Source: Bremia lactucae
Taxonomy: Eukaryota > Oomycota > Peronosporomycetes > Peronosporales > Peronosporaceae
Reading direction: 5' to 3'
NCBI RefSeq assembly: GCF_004359215.1
Contig: NC_090615.1
Span: 5,787,699-5,851,698, forward strand
DNA: 64,000 bases
Shown here: positions 10,001-19,180 of the stretch, piece by piece
How positions within the stretch are numbered: the stretch's first letter is position 1
Layout of the letters: each line of letters begins with the position of its first letter
Program-made: the position numbers and the translations under genes
Notes under the pieces: model-generated
Databases searched by the model: none
Seen by the model: the letters and a program-made list of their open reading frames with translations, nothing else
What the model was told of the DNA's origin: nothing

Positions 10001-13000
10001 AGTACGCAACACTGATGTCTACACTAGGTCTCATTGGCTGTCAATGTGACCCGCAGCAAGGTTCTGATCGAGGAGAAAATTGTATATGGATCTTATTAAG
10101 ACTAGTGTCTTTGTGGAATCGGTATATGATTGTTAATGGTATGCAATGCGCTGTGATGGCATATACCCAAATTTGCCGTATCACGGCGCACCATCAAGTA
10201 TCGTGGAGACAATTGTGTGTAGATTTTTCTGAGGAACTGTATTTTCCACTTGTTGATGAACTGCTCGAAACGAAGACCCTTCAGTTGTTTTTAAAAACAT
10301 TTATGGGTGGAAAGGTTAGTGTCAGAGTTTTTTTGACGGCGAGTGCATCATACGTTCTACCGAGATACGTTGTTAAGCAAAATGAGCGGATGTTGCATGC
10401 ATATGTTGACGCGTACAACGAAACAAAGGATAATATTGGTATCGCGGGCTTAAATGCAGACGAAGAATTTTCGATGAATATTACTACTTTCCTTTTAAAT
10501 CACCTTGAATTTGTACTGAAAGAATTGCTTATCCATCAAGTGCAAGCAGTCGCGAATAATAATCGGTTGGCGGAATGGGAGTTTTTGCTCAAATTTTTGC
10601 CGGAAAACTCAACTGTCCGCGATGTTATTACCCACTCTCCACTTCGGCTGATGAATCTTCTGGCATGGGAGCTCGGTGGATCTCAATCTCGCATGGCAAA
10701 GCGAGCGATTCGAGAGGTAGCTAGTTGCTTAAACGACAATTTGCGAGAAATTGAAACGATCGATCAAGTAGCTAATTTGAAGCTTGGGGAAGGCTGCATG
10801 CCTCGCCACTTTTTTCTGGCGTTAATGACCGATTTAGGCAACCGAATAAGTGGACAAAATTCATCTATAGTCAAAATTCGCGCAATTATATGCATAGGCC
10901 GCTTATTCGAATTGTACAGCGATGTTGCTGTTTACACGGGCAGTACGCGAAATTTTGGAGTCGTCGATGCATTTTTTCCTAAAGTCATGGCAACTCTCAA
11001 AGTTGGTCTTACAGACCAAAGTTTGCAAAAACATGCGATTCAGGCATGGGAGAAGTTTCTTCGAATCTTATCAACGAAAGCCTTAGAGGCAAATTTAAGC
11101 TCAATTATTGTCAGCTTGCTTCCATGCCTCGGTTTGGAAGCTTCAGCAGCACTATTAGACGATACATCAGTTTCTGGCGGCCAATGTTGGAACATCGAAT
11201 CATTAGAAATATCTAGAAATAATGGCTCGAAGCAAGTCGGTTTATCACGCGTTGGAGGCGATGCTCAAGCAAAATGCATGACAACGGCGATAAATATTTT
11301 GCGCTATTTATTTATTGAAAAAGGAAACGATTTGAGAGCGTTTTATCCAACAATCCCGTTGCTACCATCTATTCCTGAACTGGATGAAATTTATGTTGTT
11401 ATGTACAAGGAAGATGGAGACCCTAGTTGCCGGCCTTTGGAAGATTATTTAATGAGCCTGTCAGCATACGTTAACCATCTTGATGTAGCAGTTCGTGAAA
11501 TAGCTCTAACGCAATTGCTGCGCTGTCTTGTTGTGCGTGGCGCTGAGTTGGAGGCTTTCATGCAAAATGAAGGAGACATTTTTATTGACAAGGCCGTTGC
11601 TAGCGTCGTGCGGTCTGTTTTGCAGCTTTCTCGCACTGAAAGCTACGAGCCTAACAAGCTGTTATGTGCTCGATGCTTGGGTGCTTTAGGGGCAATCGAT
11701 GGAGCTCGAGTTCCACTTCGTATGTTCTATACATCTGGATCTCAAGGAGGAGCTGCGGTTGCCAAAGAAAAGCAGTATCAAAAGGTGGAATATTCGACAA
11801 AAGATTTGGCGTGTGTATTAATCGAGACATGGCTCGTAAGAGAACTGCGTGCAGCACCTGAAAACACGGACTCAGTTGCGTTTGCAATTCAAGAACTGCT
11901 CAAATTCTTGGCGGAGCTGACAGCAGATCCACAGCAAAGTGGTCAAAATGTGCCACCATTAAAGAAAGATAGTTTATCGCACCAGCCACGACAAGATCCT
12001 AGTGCTTTGATGCCTGAATGGATGAAAAGACGATTTGAACGTAAAAATGTCCTTCAGTTTGTCGAGCCCTATTGGTCGACAAATTACGCTGTGTCTGGAG
12101 GTCGATCTTCGTACCGCAATGGCACTGAATCTGACAATCGGCATTCAACAAGCACTGATAAAAAGGGAAATCTGGCGCGTGGTGATATTATTTTCTACGA
12201 AAAGTTTGGCACGTCATATGAAGATTGGATCTTGAATTGGTGCCGTCGATTAATATATCTATCTCAGCCCCCTGAGAGGAAGATCTTCTGGGCTTGTAGA
12301 ACAGCACTTCCAACATGTCCACAAATTTCCCGATTTTTGCTTCCTTATCTAATTCAAAATGTCCTTCGATCCGGACGACCTGAGGTCGGTAGAGAGCTTA
12401 AGCGAGAAGTCATGGCAGTATTAGACGATCAGGATTGTGGCATCTCCATGGATGATATTCTTATGGCTCCTGATTCAGAACCTATGAATGACTCGATCAT
12501 TAGTGATGGCGGCTATATTGAAAATGGCGCTGCTGATTATTTTCGTCGTCATGATCAATGCTCTCAAACCATGTTTTCGACCATTGATGAGCTGAATGAC
12601 TGGATTTGGACTAATGAGAAAAAACAGCTTGGACTTAGTAGCAGTGCTGCAAGTCGCCAAGCGTCTGCTTCTGGACGCAGTGAAATGGCATCTGAAGTCG
12701 AGGATGACCACGAGAAGGAATACTTAGAAGAGTTCTTAAAAGAGATTCCTAGTCGATCGTTGTCAAATGCAGCATATCAAATAAAGGCCTTTGCCCGAGC
12801 AATTCAGTACTTTGAAGTTCATTTACGGCAGGAAGAATTTAAAGAGACAGAACCAAAAAACTTTGATATTGAGGTGGCAGGCCCGGTCAGGCTTTCACTA
12901 GTTTCAAAAAATGCCATATATCTTCAGCAGCTATACAAAAGCGTGGACGAGCCTGACATGCTAGTGGGCTTAGCCTCATTGCGACGCTTGCACGATGCCT

Positions 13001-16000
13001 ATCAGCATAGCGGGATTGGAAATGACGAGCAAGCGGAGGGCTTGAATCTTACGGATTTGATGCACCAGATCGTCGATTATGAGCAACTTGCGCAATGGGA
13101 AGACGCGCTAGCTTGTTATGAGCTTGCAATCCAAGTTGTCCAGTCTGCCCTATCATCAAAGTCGTTACCGGCCAACACACCGCTATTCAGTCAACTTGCC
13201 ATGATGCAGCCTCCTGTGCAAATTTTGCATGCGGAGAATGCACAGAAAGATCCGAATGAGATCAAACCCGATCTTTACGCCGGTATGATAGGCTGTCTAA
13301 TCCAACTTGGGCGCCTTGAAAGTGCTTTGCAGCATATTAATGGCATTGTGACACAAGAGCCTCAATTCATGGCAACTATGTATCCCTTTGCGCTCGAATG
13401 TTCGTGGCGCTTGTCACGATGGGAGCTTTTAACAGATTTGCTTAGTGCTGAAAAGCAAAACCCGTTACTTCATTCCTTAAAAGATCCATCTGATGACATT
13501 GCTTATACTCGGCTGAAGGGCTTTGACGTTTTGCGATTGATGCTAGTTCGTGTACTTCATAGCCTACACGGCGGTCAGCATGAAGAATTTCAGCGCCATA
13601 TAAGGGCAGCACGTCTAGAAGTAATGGGGCCACTTGCGGCCGCATCGGCGGAGTCCTACCAGCGCGCTTACCCTTTTCTGCATGACCTCCATTTTCTTCA
13701 TGAAGCAGAGCAAGGTTTTATTTTCTTACAAAAGGCGAAAGAGTATGATGATCCGAAACAACGAAGTGTTCTCTGGAAAAGTCAATCCCCGTGGAATGCG
13801 CGCTATGACGCGATGGCAACGCAGCTTAAGTATCGGGATCCAATACTCGCACTCCGTCGAGTATTTTTGCACGAGGTGGGTCTTCAAGACGAAGTCTCAG
13901 CGAATTGGTTGGTATACGCCAAGTTGGCCCGAAAAGAAGGATTCTTTCGAACAGCCACTAGCGCCGTTATGCATGCTCAAGCAACGAATAGTCTATATGC
14001 ATTGACGGAAAAGGCCAAGCTTCTAGTAAGTCAGGATCGAATGTACGAGGCATTGCAAATACTCGAGCCAGTTGATATTGACACGTCGCTGCTGGATTTT
14101 AATGTTGACGATCGTCACCTTTGCGCCAAAAATTTGCTATTGGCGACCAACTGGATGCAGGAGTCTAGCCAACGCCAAGGCCAAAAAGTAATTGAACGAT
14201 ATCAAGCTGTCATTCGCTTTGATCCAACGTGGGAGAAAGGTTATTTCTACTTGGCAAAATATTATGAATATTTGCTGAGTGTGAGCCATCCCGACGCTCT
14301 TTCCGGCTCAATAAGCTGTGACGATGCTGCTGAACTTCTTGTTGATTCAGTATTCCACACTCATTTGATTAATCTGATGAAAAATTATGTGTTCGCACTA
14401 GCACACGGAACAAAATTTGTATTCCAGTCTCTTCCTCGACTATTGACTCTGTGGTTTGATTATGGTGAAATTCTCTATGGAAGCAGTAGTGGACGAGCAG
14501 GCTACAAAGCGAGCAAGACTTTGAGACAAATTGAAGTCGGGCAAAGTCAGTCTACTAATGAACAGCATGTTCTTAATGATATCATGGATGTTGTTAACGA
14601 AGCTGTAGAGTCCTTGCCCGCTTACGAGTGGCTGGTGTGCTTTCCCCAAGTAACGTCGCGCATTTGTCACCCCAATCCGGTAGTAGTCAATGGCGTCAAA
14701 AGGATTATGATTCAAGTGATAATGGCGTACCCAACTCAAGCAATGTGGTCGTTGCTGGGTCTTTCGCGCTCATTAAATCCGCAGAGAAGAAATCGTGCGC
14801 GTGAGATAATTTCAAACGCCCAGCAGCAATTTCTATCGAATGGGCTGAAAGAGATTGCAGATAGCTATTCAGAAGGAATCAAAATGGCCGAGGAACTTAT
14901 CAGCTTGGCTGCTTATGATCCTAAGAACAGCAAACGCAAGATTCACATTCGATTAAGCCGTATCCGAACCCAAATTCTTGTGCCAATCCAGGCGGCTTTG
15001 ACCACAATCCTACCGAGATCGGGACTTGCTCCACGCGATGAACATCATGTTGCGTTCTCATCAGGCGCACAAATTTACATTAAAGCTTTTAGCGACAAAG
15101 CTGATGTAATGCTCACCAAGGAAAAACCCAAACGCATTGAAATTTTAGGTACAGACGGAATGTTGTACCCATTTTTGTGCAAGCGTGAGAACAATGGCGA
15201 TCTCCGCAAGGACGCGCGCATGATGGAATTTAATTTGATGCTCAACAAGCTCTTGCAGAAAAATCGAGAAGGGCGCAAGCGCAAGCTTCGATTACGAACG
15301 TACGCTGTAGTGTGCTTAAATGAAGAGAGCGGTCTAATGGAGTGGGTGCGTCACACGAAGGCCATGCGGCAGCTTATCGGCCAAATCCACAAGACCGAGC
15401 GAGGATACATACAGCCTGTTCGACTAACCAATGAGTTTAAAGAAAAGTATCTTGGTATGCAAAAGAAATATGCGGATAACCCTCGAGCTATGGCGCAGTT
15501 TTATTGCAGAAAAATACTATCCATGCCGGCTTTTACGCCACGATTTCATCAATGGTTTTACAACAATTTTGCCGACCCGACGGCATGGTTTGAAGCCAGA
15601 CTCATGTTCTCGCGATCAGCAGCTGTGTGGTCCATGGTTGGGCACATCGTTGGACTTGGCGACCGTCACGGAGAAAACATTCTGATCGATTGTACGAATG
15701 GCGAGTGCGTGCACGTGGATTTTGACTGTCTTTTCGACAAGGGTCTTAAGCTGACAAAACCTGAAATAGTTCCCTTTCGTTTGACACCAAATATGATTGA
15801 TGCCTTTGGTATAACAGGGTACGAGGGTGTATTCCGACGAGTAAGTGAGGTGACGATGGAGTTGCTTCGAGAAAACAAGGCAACGTTGCGCAGTGTGCTC
15901 GAATCCTTTATCCATGATCCTCTTGTGGAGTGGGGTCGTCGGGGCAAGGCTATACAAAGCAGCTCCAGCTCTGGCAAAAGTGCCGCTGAACTCTCGAGTG

Positions 16001-16233
16001 AACGCAGTAAGCAAGAGACACGTCGTGTTCTCAAAACGATCGATGATCGACTACGCGGAATATACAATCTCAGCAACGCGCTTCGCCCGCGTGTGTTGCC
16101 ATCGCACCGTAATTCTCCAGAAACCGATACATTGCCATTGTCAGTGCAGGGTCAAGTTGATAAACTCATTCACGAAGCTACTTCCCACGAAAATCTCGCT
16201 CAGATGTACATAGGGTGGATGCCGTTTCTCTAG
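7054..16233 (+). CDS. ATR: ATR-type PI3K-like checkpoint protein kinase
   Basis: ATR (Mec1/Rad3) is the nuclear kinase that senses RPA-coated single-stranded DNA and activates the replication and DNA-damage checkpoint. The frame is intronless and encodes 3059 residues from the ATG at 7054, longer than human ATR (2644). Most of the protein is HEAT-like helical repeats followed by a FAT region. The kinase domain begins near residue 2690 (KPKRIEILGTDG). The catalytic loop GLGDRHGENIL has its Asp at about residue 2870, and the metal-binding HVDFDCLFDKG has its Asp at about 2889. KPEIVPFRLTPNM follows, and a FATC domain ends in YIGWMPFL. The bipartite PFRLTPN / FATC pattern and the Asp-Phe-Asp motif separate it from TOR and PI3-kinases. 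An extra acidic or polar region (about 1690-1900, rich in Ser, Asp and Glu) may explain part of the length. All catalytic residues seem intact. Confidence 0.95.
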   Translation: MTTRLSAEDVEQSDVSSLLQLVRVHQRQHEERAYDSSASEAIHRCKIMLTKLRKLLPKLMRPVATLSTDIAVPVLNELCQLLKLLLNGDACPHSMSIFMESASGLTHGRKPGASGFPSYPTMATMLFYMISFYTNDKMRQAQQGVRNVTLQMVQFLHLNDVNGFIHFFRDTVLLLEDCFLLEENKDAIDVSPGGASISCYLDTAIHVYQDADGPLGSKNNVTLCGCMAIADVSQLYERRDQLKRMLPSIQVTSYSMVLRLRQSILALVDQMIRKHSSMLEGDRSFNKLCQLVEYFIGRNGRIMDYAVIKCGNGALSSQDVDKMTHSTLRLLHTILKASIFTERRFVSLATLYLNTNFFREANLRTSKICAEIFGLISKAYTHLSKLATQSLWRTFESWVYGNMDLIHEASPDKRLSAELTWMSALSILGIYIRQSNVASPAILFVDLLEYVDIKLLSPAMTSSVISNIHFVLLENEVLTKVVRYIATDLVSDGPVTTSNGQVFKTPKKRKRHIIGEANHVSLLNLRREKNSDWKERLGRWILDLISIEGGGTNNSSSILEVSTGLRILLPLRRYIAASFRLESFALNRTLLQRVDLIVNTYAPSLVGLSCEYLYLWIILLRYYDDQELEKYRDLLTKVVECVQSQEVSARSIERGTFYLLPDCWDNLEFLKLYHRNYNCHNVSKLEGSGEISYEYLCSADAVIDAIFKKPMALRGPFLVNLMWSRPVMLQIVDESSWRNALPWKVVYQRILQEKPIDTDICSYLSLFPLIAYFVVAKSLSTPEKMIICIVEALCDSIKQTDSKTISSAIVQTCGAVLCATAYGQALADGLDLANNRNTRGCSTKSCQCRNVAENCKSMSISLSLFEPIVWGDSGSAPDFFLKTESEKSELLTHLVRINTLSSILKHCEIDFEKDETAMRFVEYLLTGFEHGSDSVRQAVLDLIIDHSRLLDAMIDPAKDGLAGLMERLEDYIATVDESNNYDEYATLMSTLGLIGCQCDPQQGSDRGENCIWILLRLVSLWNRYMIVNGMQCAVMAYTQICRITAHHQVSWRQLCVDFSEELYFPLVDELLETKTLQLFLKTFMGGKVSVRVFLTASASYVLPRYVVKQNERMLHAYVDAYNETKDNIGIAGLNADEEFSMNITTFLLNHLEFVLKELLIHQVQAVANNNRLAEWEFLLKFLPENSTVRDVITHSPLRLMNLLAWELGGSQSRMAKRAIREVASCLNDNLREIETIDQVANLKLGEGCMPRHFFLALMTDLGNRISGQNSSIVKIRAIICIGRLFELYSDVAVYTGSTRNFGVVDAFFPKVMATLKVGLTDQSLQKHAIQAWEKFLRILSTKALEANLSSIIVSLLPCLGLEASAALLDDTSVSGGQCWNIESLEISRNNGSKQVGLSRVGGDAQAKCMTTAINILRYLFIEKGNDLRAFYPTIPLLPSIPELDEIYVVMYKEDGDPSCRPLEDYLMSLSAYVNHLDVAVREIALTQLLRCLVVRGAELEAFMQNEGDIFIDKAVASVVRSVLQLSRTESYEPNKLLCARCLGALGAIDGARVPLRMFYTSGSQGGAAVAKEKQYQKVEYSTKDLACVLIETWLVRELRAAPENTDSVAFAIQELLKFLAELTADPQQSGQNVPPLKKDSLSHQPRQDPSALMPEWMKRRFERKNVLQFVEPYWSTNYAVSGGRSSYRNGTESDNRHSTSTDKKGNLARGDIIFYEKFGTSYEDWILNWCRRLIYLSQPPERKIFWACRTALPTCPQISRFLLPYLIQNVLRSGRPEVGRELKREVMAVLDDQDCGISMDDILMAPDSEPMNDSIISDGGYIENGAADYFRRHDQCSQTMFSTIDELNDWIWTNEKKQLGLSSSAASRQASASGRSEMASEVEDDHEKEYLEEFLKEIPSRSLSNAAYQIKAFARAIQYFEVHLRQEEFKETEPKNFDIEVAGPVRLSLVSKNAIYLQQLYKSVDEPDMLVGLASLRRLHDAYQHSGIGNDEQAEGLNLTDLMHQIVDYEQLAQWEDALACYELAIQVVQSALSSKSLPANTPLFSQLAMMQPPVQILHAENAQKDPNEIKPDLYAGMIGCLIQLGRLESALQHINGIVTQEPQFMATMYPFALECSWRLSRWELLTDLLSAEKQNPLLHSLKDPSDDIAYTRLKGFDVLRLMLVRVLHSLHGGQHEEFQRHIRAARLEVMGPLAAASAESYQRAYPFLHDLHFLHEAEQGFIFLQKAKEYDDPKQRSVLWKSQSPWNARYDAMATQLKYRDPILALRRVFLHEVGLQDEVSANWLVYAKLARKEGFFRTATSAVMHAQATNSLYALTEKAKLLVSQDRMYEALQILEPVDIDTSLLDFNVDDRHLCAKNLLLATNWMQESSQRQGQKVIERYQAVIRFDPTWEKGYFYLAKYYEYLLSVSHPDALSGSISCDDAAELLVDSVFHTHLINLMKNYVFALAHGTKFVFQSLPRLLTLWFDYGEILYGSSSGRAGYKASKTLRQIEVGQSQSTNEQHVLNDIMDVVNEAVESLPAYEWLVCFPQVTSRICHPNPVVVNGVKRIMIQVIMAYPTQAMWSLLGLSRSLNPQRRNRAREIISNAQQQFLSNGLKEIADSYSEGIKMAEELISLAAYDPKNSKRKIHIRLSRIRTQILVPIQAALTTILPRSGLAPRDEHHVAFSSGAQIYIKAFSDKADVMLTKEKPKRIEILGTDGMLYPFLCKRENNGDLRKDARMMEFNLMLNKLLQKNREGRKRKLRLRTYAVVCLNEESGLMEWVRHTKAMRQLIGQIHKTERGYIQPVRLTNEFKEKYLGMQKKYADNPRAMAQFYCRKILSMPAFTPRFHQWFYNNFADPTAWFEARLMFSRSAAVWSMVGHIVGLGDRHGENILIDCTNGECVHVDFDCLFDKGLKLTKPEIVPFRLTPNMIDAFGITGYEGVFRRVSEVTMELLRENKATLRSVLESFIHDPLVEWGRRGKAIQSSSSSGKSAAELSSERSKQETRRVLKTIDDRLRGIYNLSNALRPRVLPSHRNSPETDTLPLSVQGQVDKLIHEATSHENLAQMYIGWMPFL

Positions 16234-16367
16234 CTTACTTGAATTGCCAAGAAACGTTAATTCATTACAATCAATGAATACAGAAAACCAAATTCGACAT
16301 ACAATTTCCCTGTGATAATCCTTGCAAAGCAAAGGTATTTATTCTGATTCCTTGGCGGTCAAAAATA

Positions 16368-17667
16368 ATGGAGGTAATTGGTGTGGGCACCGCCGCCATT
16401 GATATATTTCATGAAGTGGCGTCGTACCCGACAGGTGCGATTTAACACAGCTGACTCTTGTTATTCTCTTTATAGCTTCTGTGTTTTGCTAGAGGACACC
16501 AAGGCGCGATCGTTAAATACGTACAAATGTCGAGGCGGCAACGCTGCGAGTGCTCTGGTAGCTTACCATATATTGAATAATATATAGAATTCTACTTAAT
16601 TCGTACACGCAGGTCATTTGCTCACAACTTGGTGGTCATTGCCGATGGCTAAGCACTTCCACTGACCCCAACAAAGATTCTGACGCCGCTTTCATCCACG
16701 CCGATCTTGCTGCATTTAATGTGGACTGCTCTTTGGCTATCATTGAAGAGGAAGGCTCCATGCCCGTATCGGTAAGCCTATTTCTGTTAACCCTTATTTT
16801 TAGTGATTTGTCAATTTTAATGGCGTGCAGTACATTCTTGCAAGTCAAGAAACTGGGTCGAGAACAATTGTGCACTCCCGCACAATTGCCGAATTATCGC
16901 TTGAAGCGTTTGCTAATCAAATGAAAAAGTATTTTGAAGAAAAGCGCCAAGATATGACTGCTCCCGTGTGGGTTCATTTTGAAGGACGCAACATGGCAGT
17001 TGTGAGAGAAATGATGCTTCATTTACGAGAACATGCACCTCAAGCAAAAATTTCGATTGAAATTGAGTTTCCACGGTATCCTTGGACTCTCGCAAAGTCG
17101 TACGCACAACAAATTTCATTGTCCCTGAATTGTAATGTTCTCTGACACTTTGAATTATGGTGCGAACGTAGATTGGCATCACTAGCAGATTATGTTTTCA
17201 TGTCGAAGGATTACTTACGTGACAAGCTGTGCATATCCACTGCAAAAGAATTTTTCACTGGTATTCAGGCCCAGCAGTGGAATGAAGATTGGCGTGAAAA
17301 GGTGCAAGCATTTATCTGTCCATGGGATGCAGAGGGCGTATATTATTTCGATATGTCAACCTTGAAGACCTATCACATTCCTACTGCTCGTCTAGAGCAA
17401 GTGGTAGAATCAAATGGAGCAGGTGATTCGTTTATTGGCGCTGCTCTCGCGGGATTGTCGCGCGGTGACGTTCCACTTCACATTGTTTTAAAAACCGCTT
17501 GTGATGTAGCGACTACTAAATGCACTCAACAAGGATTCAAGCTCCCTTTGGATAAGCTTCTAAATTGGCAGCTACAGTTGCAGCTTACGAAAGGCTGGAG
17601 TGACGTCAATGGTGCATTATCTTTTATTTCTGTCAGCTTTATCTTTGGTCAACATGTAGTAACTTAA
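16368..17667 (+). CDS. KHK: Ketohexokinase-like PfkB sugar kinase
   Basis: Ketohexokinase phosphorylates fructose at C1 with ATP in the cytosol. Five exons were read: 16368-16434, 16493-16557, 16613-16771, 16831-17099 and 17172-17667. Introns are 55-72 nt. The product begins MEVIGVGTAAIDIFHEVASY, then EDTKARSL, CRGGNAASAL (PfkB signature 1, sugar binding), ILASQETGSRTIVH, WVHFEGRN, and VFMSKDYL. The catalytic motif is NGAGDSF, whose Asp is the expected base. QGF near the C-terminus is also typical of ketohexokinase. The WVHFEGRN and TIVH pieces fit ketohexokinase better than ribokinase or adenosine kinase, but substrate specificity is inferred. A possible extra terminal intron (GTGCAT at about 17612) would change only the last residues. 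METTL22 starts 8 nt after the stop. Confidence 0.85.
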
Positions 17668-17675
17668 CACTTTCT

Positions 17676-19006
17676 ATGGTGAATGCACATCAAGCTGATG
17701 TACCTCAGACTGTTTCGCCGTCTTTGGATACACATATTGTGCAATCTGAAGTGGGATTGGAATTGCAACAAGTTGCTTCATCAAATACTGACGCAAATAC
17801 AATTTTCTTCAATGTATCGCTTTTACCAATTATAAAGGAGGACGAAGATGGTGATCTTATTGTACCTCGACGTCAAAAGAACCGGCGACATCAAAGTACA
17901 AGGTCATTGCCATTGCCAGTATTAGACTCATCATCTGTACTGAATAACGACCAAGTTGCTATTAATAAAGGCACGGAATATACACTCATTTTAGAAGTAA
18001 ACAGAATAACCACGTGGAACACTGCTGGCACACAACTTTGGCGAGCTGCCTTTCTTCTAGCAGATTTTATGTACAGTGCATCGGTGGGCTATGTTCTGCT
18101 TAATTGCATGTAATTGCACCACTTTGACGAGTGTACATCAGGAATTGTTTGTCAATGAAACAGTTCTCGAGCTTGGATGTGGCATCGGTACGGCTTTGGT
18201 ATAACTCAATGTGCTTGGCAAGACAATTAATTTCGTATTCTTCCACAGGCTTTGCATCAATCATCGCTTCTCGATTTAGTCGCAGTGTGTATGCAACGGA
18301 TTCGGACCAAAATGCTCTTGTACTTACGCAGAGGAACGCTGAGCGTAATTTTCATGTATGTTAAGTCGACGGTGTTTTTTTTCTTTGAATTTAAATTATG
18401 GCATTTGAATTGGTGTAGGGTGACATTCGACCGCGGGTACTCGATTGGAAGTGTCGTAACTTGATTTCGACGACTGATGGCAATTCTCCAACTCCATTTG
18501 ACTGGACCTTGTCGGATCAAGTTGATTTGGCCACATTATCAATACTTTTTGCCAGGTACGAAATTTAAAGCACAACACATGACACCTTCGGCTATAAGAT
18601 TAAGTTGCCTCTTTATGCATGGGGCAGTGATGTATTTTATGATGACACGTCCGCTCTTCTTTTCTTGCATACTCTACGCCGCCTCATGCTGCAATACCAT
18701 CGTGCCATAGCTTATGTGGCGTCTGAACGACGTGTCGTCTTCTCGGCTGCAGCGATGCAAGTTGTTTCGCTTGGATATGATACTTTTCAAACCCACATTT
18801 GCCGGCATGATCCAACAACGTGTCACACGCATGTTTTTAATAACCAAGTCCGGTGTCGAAAGTGCAGCGATGAACACTTGAATGGAAAGGACTGTATGCG
18901 CTTTGTTGTCATCGAAAGTCATATAAGCGATATTCCTCAGCGATTTCAATACGAAAGGCTGTCGACATTATATCTCTGGAGAATCAGCGCCATAGTTGTA
19001 CAATAG
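17676..19006 (+). CDS. METTL22: METTL22-like protein methyltransferase
   Basis: METTL22 belongs to the seven-beta-strand methyltransferase family 16; human METTL22 methylates a lysine of the DNA/RNA-binding protein KIN17. Exons are 17676-18083, 18142-18187, 18249-18355, 18419-18555 and 18628-19006, with 58-72 nt introns; all phases match. Key features are TQLWRAAFLLADF (the family W-x-A-x-x-L segment), ETVLELGCGIGF (SAM-binding motif I), YATDSDQNAL (motif II, acidic residue for the SAM ribose), VLDW, and, after the last junction, SDVFYDD followed by helices and a C-terminal FQYERLSTLYLWRI. The first ~90 residues are Ser/Asp-rich and probably disordered. The substrate is not determinable from sequence. 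The transcript almost abuts or overlaps the upstream kinase. Confidence 0.82.
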
Positions 19007-19180
19007 TACAAATCTTGACAAGTATTTATATTCGTTATGTACTGAGTATTGCTAATTCTCCCCGTAATCTTCTGATGCAGCTACTCTACTCAAACCCAAA
19101 ACCAGTTATCTCCATTTGAATGACCTATAACGATTGAAATAACAACAAATACGTCAGAACAGCAGTGCCGGAACTCCACC

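Noticed and set aside
14440..14739. 99-aa minus-strand frame inside ATR
   Set aside because: Lies within the ATR FAT region and has no independent support.
15616..16076. Minus-strand frames of 130+ aa opposite the ATR kinase domain
   Set aside because: They lie entirely within the strongly matched ATR coding strand and have no recognisable protein features.
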